A stretch of 64,000 nt of DNA from an uncultured Eubacteriales bacterium (GCA_900544295.1 UQUO01000002.1:123044-187043), one strand, 5' to 3'. Counted from the stretch's first letter, positions 43,514-52,142 are shown. Notes: generated by a model not told the origin, from the letters alone. Made by a program: numbers and translations.

Positions 43514-43569
43514 TTGTGTCCGGGAGATTTCGCTTGAGAGGGTAATTGATACTGAAAATGGAAAATCAC

Positions 43570-43598
43570 TTGACTGGTTAGCGATTGCTAACTATAAT
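43570..43598 (+). promoter_or_regulatory. Promoter with DtxR-type operator filling the spacer (site f)
   Basis: TTGACT (43570-43575), then exactly GGTTAGCGATTGCTAAC as the 17-base spacer (43576-43592; palindrome 43577-43592), then TATAAT (43593-43598). A bound dimer would cover the whole core promoter of the methyltransferase unit. Confidence 0.85.
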
Positions 43599-43633
43599 CA
43601 AGCGTAGAGTACCGTGTCTTTTGAGGAGGGCCT

Positions 43634-44479
43634 ATGGAGAAGTACAAAATCGAGAAGGACTCCGTGCAGGAGACGCTCATCATCCCGCTGTATGGCCGGC
43701 GGCTCTGCTCGCGGCGGTTTCCCGGACTGTATCAGGATACGACGGCGGCCATGCTGATGGAGAAGGTGGACTACGACTTCTCCCCTTTGGAGCGGCAGGC
43801 AAACGGCCTGATGCAGACCTTCGGTGCGCTGGAGGTAGCCATGCGCCAGAATGACCTTGCCTGGGAGGTGCAGGACTATCTGAATGCCCATCCCAGAGCC
43901 GCTGTCATCAATCTGGGCTGCGGTCTGGACAACACCGGGCGGGCCTGCGACAACGGCCGGTGCAGCATCTGGAACATCGATCTGCCGGATGTGATCGAGC
44001 TGCGGGATCGCCTGCTTCCCGCCGGGGAGCGGGAGAAAAACCTGGCCTTTGATCTGAAAGACCCGCGCTGGATGGATGCCGTCCACACTGATCCTGAGGA
44101 TGGAGCGGTGCTGTTTGCCGCCGGGGTCTTCTACTACTTCACGACGGAAGATGTCAAATCTCTGGCCACAGGCATCGCAAAACGCTTCCCAAGAGGGCGG
44201 CTTGTCTTTGACGCGGCCGGGAAAACGGCTGTCCGGCTGATGCTGAAAACCTGGGTGAAGCAGGCGGGCATCCGGGATGTGGGTGCCTATTTTTCCGTCA
44301 AGGACGCCAAGGGGGAGCTGGAGCCCTGGTCGCCGCTTTTTTCTGTTTCCAGCCGGGGCTATATGCTGGGCTATCAATCGCTTCATGATCCGGCGGTCCG
44401 GCCCGTCCACCGGCTGCTGGCAAAGCTGGCCGACGGACCGATGCATCTGCAGATCGTCCGGATCGACTTTGCGGAATGA
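43634..44479 (+). CDS. LCM/TcmP-type SAM methyltransferase A
   Basis: 281 residues of the leucine-carboxyl-methyltransferase-like family, which in bacteria methylates carboxyl or hydroxyl groups of small natural products. Marks: INLGCGLDNTGRACD (motif I, near 91), WNIDLPDVIELRDRLLP (near 114) and FAAGVFYYFTTEDVKSL. GGAGGG precedes the ATG. Paralogous to 46919-47728. First gene of a five-gene unit that runs to 47728, under the operator-filled promoter. Its substrate is not known. Confidence 0.83.
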   Translation: MEKYKIEKDSVQETLIIPLYGRRLCSRRFPGLYQDTTAAMLMEKVDYDFSPLERQANGLMQTFGALEVAMRQNDLAWEVQDYLNAHPRAAVINLGCGLDNTGRACDNGRCSIWNIDLPDVIELRDRLLPAGEREKNLAFDLKDPRWMDAVHTDPEDGAVLFAAGVFYYFTTEDVKSLATGIAKRFPRGRLVFDAAGKTAVRLMLKTWVKQAGIRDVGAYFSVKDAKGELEPWSPLFSVSSRGYMLGYQSLHDPAVRPVHRLLAKLADGPMHLQIVRIDFAE

Positions 44480-44540
44480 TGATACCTAACCGATTTTTTC
44501 CACCCGGAATACGAGCAGATGATCGTGATAGGGGATGTGT

Positions 44541-45056
44541 ATGAACTGGACGCGCACCGTTTTGGACGGGTTTGCTATGGCGGCCTACTTTAACCTGTTT
44601 GCCGGATTTGTGGCGCTGTATAAACCCCGGTTGATGTTCCCCTGTTATCCGCCCGCCATCATCAAGGCGGCGAAAGATCCGCCCACCAGTGCGGAAAACC
44701 GCTTTTACTGGCTTTGGATCTGTTTTGGGGAGCTGCTGCCCCTTCTGCTTTATGGCGCGGTCAGTACCATGGAGGGTGGGACAACAGGGTTCTGGCCTCT
44801 GGCCCTGACCGGGTATATCCAGTGGATGATGGTCAATTTCTGCGACCTGTTCTTTCTGGATTTCTGGCTGATTCAGAGGAAGGCGAAAAGCCGGTTTATC
44901 ATTCCGGGGACCGAAGGGCACCCCGGCTACGGGTTCAACGCGTGGATGAAAGACTACGCTCTGCCGGAGCACCTGCTCCAGTGGCCGTTTTTGATGTGCC
45001 CCATCCTGGCGGCGGCCCAGGCAGGGCTGGGGCTGCTCATCGATATATTTTGGTGA
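44541..45056 (+). CDS. Integral membrane protein of unknown family
   Basis: 171 residues with four or five membrane helices (about 5-25, 60-78, 85-110, 130-165). A conserved-looking loop is HPGYGFNAWMKDYALPEHLL (118-137). Start at 44541 after AGGGG rather than the ATG six bases before. It sits 61 bases after methyltransferase A, in the same direction. No family recognised; it could be a small permease or an enzyme anchor. Confidence 0.6.
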   Translation: MNWTRTVLDGFAMAAYFNLFAGFVALYKPRLMFPCYPPAIIKAAKDPPTSAENRFYWLWICFGELLPLLLYGAVSTMEGGTTGFWPLALTGYIQWMMVNFCDLFFLDFWLIQRKAKSRFIIPGTEGHPGYGFNAWMKDYALPEHLLQWPFLMCPILAAAQAGLGLLIDIFW

Positions 45057-45344
45057 ATGGTAAGAAAACAAGATGTGCCGCATGAGTGTTCCTTTTCAAA
45101 TCGTCAGTCCGGCAGTCAAGATGATGGGGTACAAAAATTGTTTCCCATACCCCCAGAGGGGCCGCTGGAGGAAGGGAAAAAAGATGAATGAAGAGTGTGG
45201 CTTTCAGCGGCATTCGATGACATGATTCCGAAGATATCAGTGAAAAAGCGCTCCAATGTGGGGCCCGCACTGTTTGGTACCAGTTCTGCCCTCATGATGA
45301 CGCTGGATGTGGCGCTGGGTGCTTGAGTGAGTGAAGGTGAAAAA
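45057..45344 (+). other. Gap with a decayed coding remnant
   Basis: 288 bases without a full gene. From 45244, a frame reading SNVGPALFGTSSALMMTLDV ends in TGA at 45326 and looks like the tail of a lost membrane or regulator gene; an AGGAAGGG followed by ATG at 45184 opens a frame that stops after 13 codons. No promoter or operator palindrome was found. Confidence 0.4.
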
Positions 45345-46037
45345 ATGGGACAAGAAGAGCGGATTCAAAACGCCTACCGGGGATTGGGAGGCAAACGGAC
45401 ATTTTATGATGGCATGATCACCTGTTCCACCCTGTCAGGCCGGGCGGTGTGCCGTCTGGTATGGGGAATGGGCCGGGCGGAAACCCAGGACTACCTTTGC
45501 GTCGCCCTTTCCGGAATACCGGAGGGGTTTTCCGGAAGACTGCTGGAAGTCCCCGTGGGTACCGGCATACTGACCATGCCCCTCTATCGGAAAATGCCGG
45601 AGGCGGAGATCACCTGCCTGGATTACTCGCCGGAGATGCTGGAGCGGGCAAAATTCTGGGGCGAGGGACTTGCCCATGTGCGCTTTCAGCAGGGGGATGT
45701 TGGGGCGCTGCCTTTTGGGGATGGCAGTTTCGACATCGTGCTCTCGCTCAACGGCTTTCATGCGTTTCCGGACAAGGAGGCCGCCTGGCGGGAGATCTTT
45801 CGTGTACTGCGGCCCGGCGGAGTTTTCTGCGGCTGCTTCTATGTGCGGGGACAAAACCGCCGCACGGACTGGCTAATCCGCAGGCTGTATGTGCCAAAGG
45901 GCTGGTTCACCCCGCCCTTTGAGACGGCGGAGAGCCTGCGGCATCGTCTGGAGGAAACATTCGGGCCTGCAAAGGTCCGCACCGTTCAGAGCATGGCGTC
46001 CTTTGTCTGCCGGAAGGCGAAGGAGAAACACCCGTAA
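45345..46037 (+). CDS. Class I SAM methyltransferase B
   Basis: 230 residues from the ATG at 45345 (GAAGGTG upstream). Methyltransferase fold with motif I LLEVPVGTGILTMPL, in which the usual GxGxG is VPVGTG, then CLDYSPEMLERAKFW and LSLNGFHAFPDKEAA and REIFRVLRPGGVFCG. Related to UbiE/COQ5-type small-molecule methyltransferases. Third gene of the methyltransferase unit; substrate unknown. Confidence 0.83.
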   Translation: MGQEERIQNAYRGLGGKRTFYDGMITCSTLSGRAVCRLVWGMGRAETQDYLCVALSGIPEGFSGRLLEVPVGTGILTMPLYRKMPEAEITCLDYSPEMLERAKFWGEGLAHVRFQQGDVGALPFGDGSFDIVLSLNGFHAFPDKEAAWREIFRVLRPGGVFCGCFYVRGQNRRTDWLIRRLYVPKGWFTPPFETAESLRHRLEETFGPAKVRTVQSMASFVCRKAKEKHP

Positions 46038-46078
46038 ACGAATTGTACACAAATATTGAACAACAGGAGGAAAATCAA

Positions 46079-46894
46079 ATGCAGCAAAAGCGTAATCAAC
46101 AAGCAGAAATTCGTCTCGGCAGTCACGGCGAAGACTACGGGAGCTGGATGTCCAATCCCGTGTTCTATATTATCGGCGGCATTACGGCTCTGGCCGTGGT
46201 TTTGGCCATACTCTCCTTTTCGGTGTTCCACATCACAGCTCTCGGCGTTCTGTTCTCTGTTGTTGCGGCGGCGCTGGCAGCCCTGCTGGTCTGGATCACA
46301 TGGATCAGGCGCCAGTATGCCTTTGGCGGCGGCGGGATCATGGAACAGGTTCACCGGGTCGTTCTCTCTCATCTGGACTATGACGGCCAGGGCAGTCTCT
46401 TGGAAGTCGGCTGCGGCTCCGGAGCCCTGTCGATTCGTGCGGCCCTGACCTGGCCGGAGTCAAAGGTCACTGGCATGGACTACTGGGGAGCTGTTTACAA
46501 TTACAGCAAGGCCCTCTGTGAGAAAAACGCCGCAAGTGAAGGCGTGGCCTCCCGGTGTGTGTTCCGGCATGGTGACGCTAATCATCTGGATTTCCCCGAT
46601 GAGAGTTTTGACGCGGTCATCAGCAACTATGTCTACCACAATGTCATGGGAGCCGATATGCACAAACTGTTGCTGGAGAGCCTGCGGGTGCTGAAAAAAG
46701 GCGGCGTCTTTGCTCTGAATGATGACATGAAGCCCAAGCTGTACGGTGATATGGATGTCTTTGCCCAAAAACTGCGGGAGATGGGCTATCAGGACGTCCG
46801 GCTCATTGATACCGCAGAAGAAGCCTTCGGCTCCCACCGCCGGGCTGCCATGATGATGCTGGGCTCTTCCCGGCTGCTTGTGGGCAGAAAGTAA
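46079..46894 (+). CDS. Membrane-anchored class I SAM methyltransferase C
   Basis: 271 residues. Two N-terminal membrane helices (about 33-75; FYIIGGITALAVVLAILSF and LFSVVAAALAALLVWITW) precede the methyltransferase domain: LLEVGCGSGALSIRAAL (near 103), GMDYWGAVYNYSKAL, ISNYVYHNVMGAD and LLESLRVLKKGGVFAL. Ribosome site AGGAGG fixes the start at ATG 46079. The anchor suggests a lipid or membrane-associated substrate, or coupling to the ABC exporters. Confidence 0.83.
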   Translation: MQQKRNQQAEIRLGSHGEDYGSWMSNPVFYIIGGITALAVVLAILSFSVFHITALGVLFSVVAAALAALLVWITWIRRQYAFGGGGIMEQVHRVVLSHLDYDGQGSLLEVGCGSGALSIRAALTWPESKVTGMDYWGAVYNYSKALCEKNAASEGVASRCVFRHGDANHLDFPDESFDAVISNYVYHNVMGADMHKLLLESLRVLKKGGVFALNDDMKPKLYGDMDVFAQKLREMGYQDVRLIDTAEEAFGSHRRAAMMMLGSSRLLVGRK

Positions 46895-46918
46895 TTCGTC
46901 CAAATAGGAGGGTTGATC

Positions 46919-47728
46919 ATGTCCAAGTTGGGTGTTGTAGAGGACACGCTGTTTGTCCCCATGCTGGGCAGGATCTATGCCAGCGAGTACTGCCCGCAGA
47001 TCCTGTACGATCCCAAGGCGCTGGAACTGAAAAAGAAACTGCCTTCCAGCCTGCCGGAGCAGGACGGACAGAGCCAGTATACTCTGCTGGCCTCCGCCGT
47101 CCGGTCCGCAAATATGGACCGGTACATCCAGACCTTTCTGGAGCACAGGCCGGACGGTGTGATCGTTCAACTCGGCTGCGGTCTGGAGACGGCCTATTAT
47201 CGCTGCGACAATGGAAGGTCGCACTGGTATGCCGTGGATCTGCCCCATGTGGTGGAGTACCGTCGGGAGCTGCTGCCTGAGCCGGAGCGGGAGACCTATC
47301 TTGCCGGAGACGCCTTTGCTGAGGACTGGATCAGACAGATCCGCACGGATGCGCCGGATGCTCCCATTCTGGTCACCGCCGGCGGCCTGTTCCACTATTT
47401 TGAGGAAAGCAAGGTTGTGGGCCTCCTGCGGATGCTCACGGGGTTTGGAGAGATTGAAATCGTCTTTGATACCGTGAGCAAAAGCGGCATGGCCATGATG
47501 CGAAAGAAATACATGAAGCAGGTGGGCCACGGGGATGCTCAGATGTTTTTCTATGTGGATTCCGCATCGGTGCTGGCCGGGAAAACCGGCAGCGGGGTCA
47601 GGGTGCTGGCTGAGGAGCCTTATTACCGCCATATCCCCCGAACCGGATTGAAACTGTCCACCAAGATCAGTATGTCAGTTTCGGACCGGTTTTGGATGGT
47701 CAAGATGGTCCATCTGGAAGCCGAATGA
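46919..47728 (+). CDS. LCM/TcmP-type SAM methyltransferase D
   Basis: 269 residues, paralogue of methyltransferase A: VQLGCGLETAYYRCDNGRSH (near 86) aligns with its LGCGLDNTGRACDNGRC, and VDLPHVVEYRRELLPEPERE with its DLPDVIELRDRLLPAGERE. GGAGGG lies six bases before ATG 46919. Last gene of the methyltransferase unit; TetR 3 follows with its own promoter. Two paralogues in one operon may act in sequence on one molecule or pair as dimers. Confidence 0.83.
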   Translation: MSKLGVVEDTLFVPMLGRIYASEYCPQILYDPKALELKKKLPSSLPEQDGQSQYTLLASAVRSANMDRYIQTFLEHRPDGVIVQLGCGLETAYYRCDNGRSHWYAVDLPHVVEYRRELLPEPERETYLAGDAFAEDWIRQIRTDAPDAPILVTAGGLFHYFEESKVVGLLRMLTGFGEIEIVFDTVSKSGMAMMRKKYMKQVGHGDAQMFFYVDSASVLAGKTGSGVRVLAEEPYYRHIPRTGLKLSTKISMSVSDRFWMVKMVHLEAE

Positions 47729-47792
47729 TGCCTTCGCCAAAAGTTGGCCGGAGTTTTCCAGTCGGCTTTTGCACGGAGGCGGCCGTTTCCCC

Positions 47793-47821
47793 TTGACAAA
47801 TCATCCCATGGGCTCTATTAT
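47793..47821 (+). promoter_or_regulatory. Promoter of TetR 3
   Basis: TTGACA (47793-47798), 17 bases, TATTAT (47816-47821). Confidence 0.82.
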
Positions 47822-47844
47822 AACAGTGATATATAACGCTGTTA
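47821..47844 (+). promoter_or_regulatory. Palindromic operator of TetR 3
   Basis: TAACAGTG ... CGCTGTTA (24 bases), arms of eight with one mismatch, overlapping the last base of the -10 and lying 14 bases before the start. Confidence 0.72.
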
Positions 47845-47858
47845 CATGAGGTGCGCTT

Positions 47859-48476
47859 ATGGAAGAGAAATCGACTGCCACACTGGAAAAGATCCAGCGG
47901 GCCGCCATGGAGGAGTTTTCAGAGAAAGGCTTTCAGGGTGCCTCCCTGCGGCAGATCGTGAAGCAGGCCGGTGTCACCACCGGCGCACTATATGGCTATT
48001 TCTCCAGCAAGGAGGCGCTCTTTGCCTCCATCGTGGAGCCTCACGCCGCTGCGCTGATGGGCCGGTTCATGGAGGCACAGACCGCCTTTGCCGAGATGCC
48101 CGAGAAGGAGCAGCCGGAACACATGGGGCTGGAGTCCAGCCAGTGCGTCCATTGGATGGTGGACTACATCTGCGACCACCGGGAGCCGGTGAAACTGCTG
48201 CTGTGCAAGGCCGAGGGCACCAGCTATGAGCATTTCGTCCACAATATGGTGGAGGTCGAAGTGGAATACACCCTCCAATACCTGGAGGTTCTGCACCGTC
48301 TGGGGCATGAATGCCCCCAGCTGGACGCCCAGCTGTGTCACATCATCGCCAGCGGGATGTTCAACGGCATCTTTGAGATCGTCGTCCACGATATGCCCAA
48401 GGAGCAGGCCATGCGCTATGTGGATCAGCTGCGGGATTTCTACACCGCCGGATGGCTGAAGCTGATCGGGCAGTAA
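47859..48476 (+). CDS. TetR-family regulator 3
   Basis: 205 residues; helix-turn-helix ASLRQIVKQAGVTTGALYGYF (about 28-48), ligand domain with KLLLCKAEGTSYEHFVHNM and VEVEVEYTLQYLEVL, as in TetR 2. Operator overlaps its promoter, so autorepression is likely. ABC pair 3 begins 93 bases downstream behind its own operator g and a terminator. Probably responds to the molecule handled by pair 3; this is inference. Confidence 0.9.
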   Translation: MEEKSTATLEKIQRAAMEEFSEKGFQGASLRQIVKQAGVTTGALYGYFSSKEALFASIVEPHAAALMGRFMEAQTAFAEMPEKEQPEHMGLESSQCVHWMVDYICDHREPVKLLLCKAEGTSYEHFVHNMVEVEVEYTLQYLEVLHRLGHECPQLDAQLCHIIASGMFNGIFEIVVHDMPKEQAMRYVDQLRDFYTAGWLKLIGQ

Positions 48477-48501
48477 GATACTGCCAATCTTTTTTGTAAG
48501 A

Positions 48502-48526
48502 TCGGGGCTTTGCCCCTTTCTTTTTA
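48502..48526 (+). terminator. Short terminator after TetR 3
   Basis: CGGGGC-TTT-GCCCC stem followed by TTTCTTTTT. Confidence 0.7.
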
Positions 48527-48534
48527 CGTAATCG

Positions 48535-48550
48535 GTTAGCGATGACTAAC
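48535..48550 (+). promoter_or_regulatory. DtxR-type operator (site g), ABC pair 3
   Basis: GTTAGC-GATG-ACTAAC within GGTTAGCGATGACTAACC, one mismatch, directly before the ribosome site of ABC pair 3. Confidence 0.75.
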
Positions 48551-48569
48551 CTTAAAAGGAGGAGTATTT

Positions 48570-50372
48570 GTGAAGCAAAAGAAACAAAACGCGCTGTCTG
48601 TCCTGCTGGGATACGCAGGCAGCCATCGGCGGCTTACCCTTCTGGGGCTGGGACTGTCGGCGGTGTCCATGGTGTGCAGCATGATCCCGTACCTCTGCAT
48701 TTGGCTGGCGGCACGAGATCTGATCGCTGTGGCGCCGGACTGGACTCAGGCCCGGAGTGTGACGGACTACGGTTGGATCGCCTTCGCTTTTGCGGTAGGC
48801 GGTATCCTCATCTACTTCCTTGGCCTGATGTGTACCCACTTGGCTGCGTTCCGCACGGCAGCCAACATCCGCAAGCAGGGCATGGCCCATGTGATGCAGG
48901 CACCGTTGGGTTATTTTGACGCCAATGCCTCCGGTCTGATTCGTAGCAAACTGGATGCGGCGGCCGCCGACACGGAAACGCTGCTGGCCCACAATCTGGC
49001 GGACATTGTAGGCACGATTACATTGTTTCTCGCCATGCTGGTGCTGATGTTCGTGTTTGACTGGCGCATGGGCGCGGCCTGCCTGCTGGCGGCGGTGATT
49101 TCCATACTCGCCATGTGCAGCATGATGGGCGGCAAGAATGCCGCATTGATGGCAGAGTACCAGGCGGCTCAGGACCGCATGACCAAATCCGGCACCGAGT
49201 ATGTGCGCGGCATCCCGGTAGTCAAAATTTTTCAGCAGACCGTCTACTCCTTCAAGGCCTTTCAGCAGGCCATCGAGGACTACAGCGCCAAGGCGGAGCA
49301 CTATCAGGGCGATGTGTGCCGTGTGCCCCAGTCCATCAACCTGACCTTCACCGAGGGCGCCTTTCTGTTTCTGGTGCCGGTGGTGCTGTTCCTGGCTCCC
49401 GGTGCGCTGGCTTCCGGTGATTATGCGGGATTTGTAACGAACTTTGCTTTTTACGCCGTGTTCTCCGCTATCATTTCCACCGCGCTGGCCAAAATCATGT
49501 TTGCGGCCTCCGGCATGATGTTGGCCGACACCGCTCTGGGCCGCATCCAGCCGGTCATGGACGCGCCGACACTGGCGGTACCGGAGCATCCCCAGACGCC
49601 CAAGGACAATAGGGTGGTTTTCCGGGATGTGAGTTTTACCTACGACGGCGCGCAGTCCCCCGCCCTGTCCCATGTCTCCTTCACCGCCGAGCCCGGAGAG
49701 ACGGTGGCGCTGGTGGGGCCTTCGGGCGGCGGCAAGACCACTGCCGCCAGCCTGATCCCCCGGTTCTGGGATGCGGACACCGGCACGGTGGAGGTGGGCG
49801 GCGTGGATGTGCGCCAGATCGATCCCCATGTGCTGATGGAGCAGGTGGCGTTCGTATTCCAGAACAACCGCCTGTTCAAGGCCAGCATTCTGGAAAATGT
49901 CCGGGCCGCCCGCCCCGATGCCAGCCGGGAGCAGGCGCTGGCCGCCCTGGAGGCTGCTCAGTGCGGCGACATTCTGGAAAAGCTGCCCCAGGGGCTGGAT
50001 ACGGTGATCGGCACCGAGGGGACCTATCTCTCCGGCGGCGAGGCCCAGCGCATCGCCCTGGCCCGGGCCATTTTGAAGGACGCACCTATCGTGGTGTTGG
50101 ACGAGGCCACAGCCTTTGCCGACCCGGAAAATGAGGCGCTGATTCAGAAAGCCTTTGCACGGCTGACGAAGGGCCGCACCGTCATCATGATCGCCCACCG
50201 GCTCTCCACGGTAGTGGGCGCGGACAAGATCCTGGTTCTGGAGGGCGGCCGGGTGACGGAGCAAGGCACCCACGGGGAGCTGATCGCGGCAGGTGGACTG
50301 TACACCCGGATGTGGGCCGACTACAATCAGGCGATTCAGTGGAAAATGGAAAACGGCAAGGAGGAACGGTGA
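48570..50372 (+). CDS. Half-size ABC transporter, pair 3 first subunit
   Basis: 600 residues with GTG start after AAAGGAGG. Membrane domain (about 20-320) and nucleotide-binding domain (345-600): Walker A VGPSGGGKTTA, Q-loop AFVFQNNRLFKAS, signature LSGGEAQRIALARA, Walker B IVVLDEAT. The sequence VRGIPVVKIFQQ marks the first coupling region, with the same arrangement as YbtP/YbtQ-type importers. Overlaps the second subunit by one base. Confidence 0.88.
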   Translation: MKQKKQNALSVLLGYAGSHRRLTLLGLGLSAVSMVCSMIPYLCIWLAARDLIAVAPDWTQARSVTDYGWIAFAFAVGGILIYFLGLMCTHLAAFRTAANIRKQGMAHVMQAPLGYFDANASGLIRSKLDAAAADTETLLAHNLADIVGTITLFLAMLVLMFVFDWRMGAACLLAAVISILAMCSMMGGKNAALMAEYQAAQDRMTKSGTEYVRGIPVVKIFQQTVYSFKAFQQAIEDYSAKAEHYQGDVCRVPQSINLTFTEGAFLFLVPVVLFLAPGALASGDYAGFVTNFAFYAVFSAIISTALAKIMFAASGMMLADTALGRIQPVMDAPTLAVPEHPQTPKDNRVVFRDVSFTYDGAQSPALSHVSFTAEPGETVALVGPSGGGKTTAASLIPRFWDADTGTVEVGGVDVRQIDPHVLMEQVAFVFQNNRLFKASILENVRAARPDASREQALAALEAAQCGDILEKLPQGLDTVIGTEGTYLSGGEAQRIALARAILKDAPIVVLDEATAFADPENEALIQKAFARLTKGRTVIMIAHRLSTVVGADKILVLEGGRVTEQGTHGELIAAGGLYTRMWADYNQAIQWKMENGKEER

Positions 50373-52126
50373 TGTTCGGAGCAAACTTTCAACGGAAATA
50401 TGCCCTGACGGATCAGGGCGTACAGAACACCAAAAAGGGCACCTTCTGGACGGTACTCGTCAATCTGGTGGTCATGGGCGGAGTCAGCATCCTGTACCTT
50501 GTGATGTCCGGCCTGATGGAAACTCTGACTGATGGCACCGCCCTGCCCGCAGCTTTGCCGGTGCTGGCCGGCCTTGCGGCGTTTGCACTTCTCTCCTTTC
50601 TCACGCATCTCCAGCAGTACAAGGCCACCTACGGTCTGGTGTATGGTGAAGTCAAGACCACCCGGCTGCGTCTGGCGGAGCGGCTGCGTAAGCTGCCTCT
50701 CGGCTTTTTCGGCAAGCGGGATCTGGCCGATTTGACGGAGACCCTGATGGGCGACGTCAACCGCATGGAGCATGTCTGGAGCCATGTGCTGGGCTACCTG
50801 TACGGCTCCTACATCTCCACCGCCGTGATTGCGGTGTGCCTGCTCTGGTATGACTGGCGGCTGGCCCTTGCCTGCCTCTGGGGGGTGCCGGTGGCCTTCG
50901 GCCTGCTGTTTGGAAGCCGGAAGCTCACCGAGCGTCAGGCGGAACGGACCAAGCGCGCCGCTGTGAGGGTCTCGGACGGGATGCAGGAGGCGCTGGAAAA
51001 TGTGCGGGAGATCCGTGCCACCAATCAGGAGGAGCGATACCTTGCCGGGCTGTACCGGAAGATCGACGACCATGAACGGATCATGATCCGCGGCGAACTG
51101 GTCACCGGCCTGTTCGTCAACGGGGCCAGCGTCATCATGCGTCTGGGCGTGGCCACCACGATCCTTGTGGGTGCGGGGCTGATTCTGTCCGGGCAGATCG
51201 ACTTCATGCTGCTGTTCCTGTTCCTGATGGTCATCACCCGGATCTATGCGCCCTTCGATCAGAGCCTGGCACTGATCGCCGAGCTGTTTGTCTCCCAGGT
51301 GTCGGCAGACCGGATGAACGCTCTGTTCGACACGCCCATCGCCGAAGGGGCGGAAACCTTCCGGCCCAAGGGACACGACATTGTCTTTGACCATGTGGAG
51401 TTCGCCTATGATAAAGAGGCCGTCCTGCATGATGTCAGCTTTACCGCCAAAGAAGGCGAGATCACTGCGCTGGTGGGGCCCTCCGGCTCCGGCAAAAGCA
51501 CCTGCGCCCGGCTGGCCGCCCGCCTGTGGGATATCACCGGGGGTACTATTAAAGTGGGCGGGGTGGATATCGCCACGGTGGACCCGGAGGTGCTGCTGAC
51601 CGATTACTCCATGGTTTTTCAGGATGTGGTGCTGTTTGACGACACGGTGATGGAGAATATCCGCCTGGGCAGGCGGGGCGCCTCCGACGCGGAGGTGATA
51701 GCTGCGGCCAGGGCCGCCAACTGCGAGGAGTTTGTCAGTAAACTGCCACAGGGATATCAGACGCCCATCGGAGAAAACGGCGCCAAGCTCTCCGGCGGCG
51801 AGCGGCAGCGCATCTCCATCGCCCGGGCGCTGCTCAAGAACGCGCCCATCGTGTTGCTGGATGAGGCCACCGCCTCTCTGGATGTGGAAAACGAAACCAA
51901 GGTGCAGGGGGCGCTTTCTCGGCTTCTGGCGGGCAAAACGGTACTGGTCATCGCCCATCGGATGCGCACCGTGGCCGGGGCGGATCATATCGTGGTGCTG
52001 AAGGACGGAAAGGTGGCGCAGCAAGGCTCTCCGCAGGCGCTGATGGCGGAGAGCGGCCTGTTCCGGCACATGGTGGAGCTCCAGAGTGAAAGCGCCCAGT
52101 GGCAGTTGAGTGGGGCAAGGCCATAA
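50372..52126 (+). CDS. Half-size ABC transporter, pair 3 second subunit
   Basis: 584 residues from ATG 50372 (AAGGAGGAACGGTG before it). Membrane domain (25-310) and nucleotide-binding domain (340-584) with Walker A VGPSGSGKSTC, Q-loop SMVFQDVVLFDDTVMENI, signature LSGGERQRISIARALLKNAP, Walker B IVLLDEAT. End of the cargo's plus-strand genes; a strong terminator follows. Confidence 0.88.
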   Translation: MFGANFQRKYALTDQGVQNTKKGTFWTVLVNLVVMGGVSILYLVMSGLMETLTDGTALPAALPVLAGLAAFALLSFLTHLQQYKATYGLVYGEVKTTRLRLAERLRKLPLGFFGKRDLADLTETLMGDVNRMEHVWSHVLGYLYGSYISTAVIAVCLLWYDWRLALACLWGVPVAFGLLFGSRKLTERQAERTKRAAVRVSDGMQEALENVREIRATNQEERYLAGLYRKIDDHERIMIRGELVTGLFVNGASVIMRLGVATTILVGAGLILSGQIDFMLLFLFLMVITRIYAPFDQSLALIAELFVSQVSADRMNALFDTPIAEGAETFRPKGHDIVFDHVEFAYDKEAVLHDVSFTAKEGEITALVGPSGSGKSTCARLAARLWDITGGTIKVGGVDIATVDPEVLLTDYSMVFQDVVLFDDTVMENIRLGRRGASDAEVIAAARAANCEEFVSKLPQGYQTPIGENGAKLSGGERQRISIARALLKNAPIVLLDEATASLDVENETKVQGALSRLLAGKTVLVIAHRMRTVAGADHIVVLKDGKVAQQGSPQALMAESGLFRHMVELQSESAQWQLSGARP

Positions 52127-52142
52127 TTCTTTGTGCAATAGA

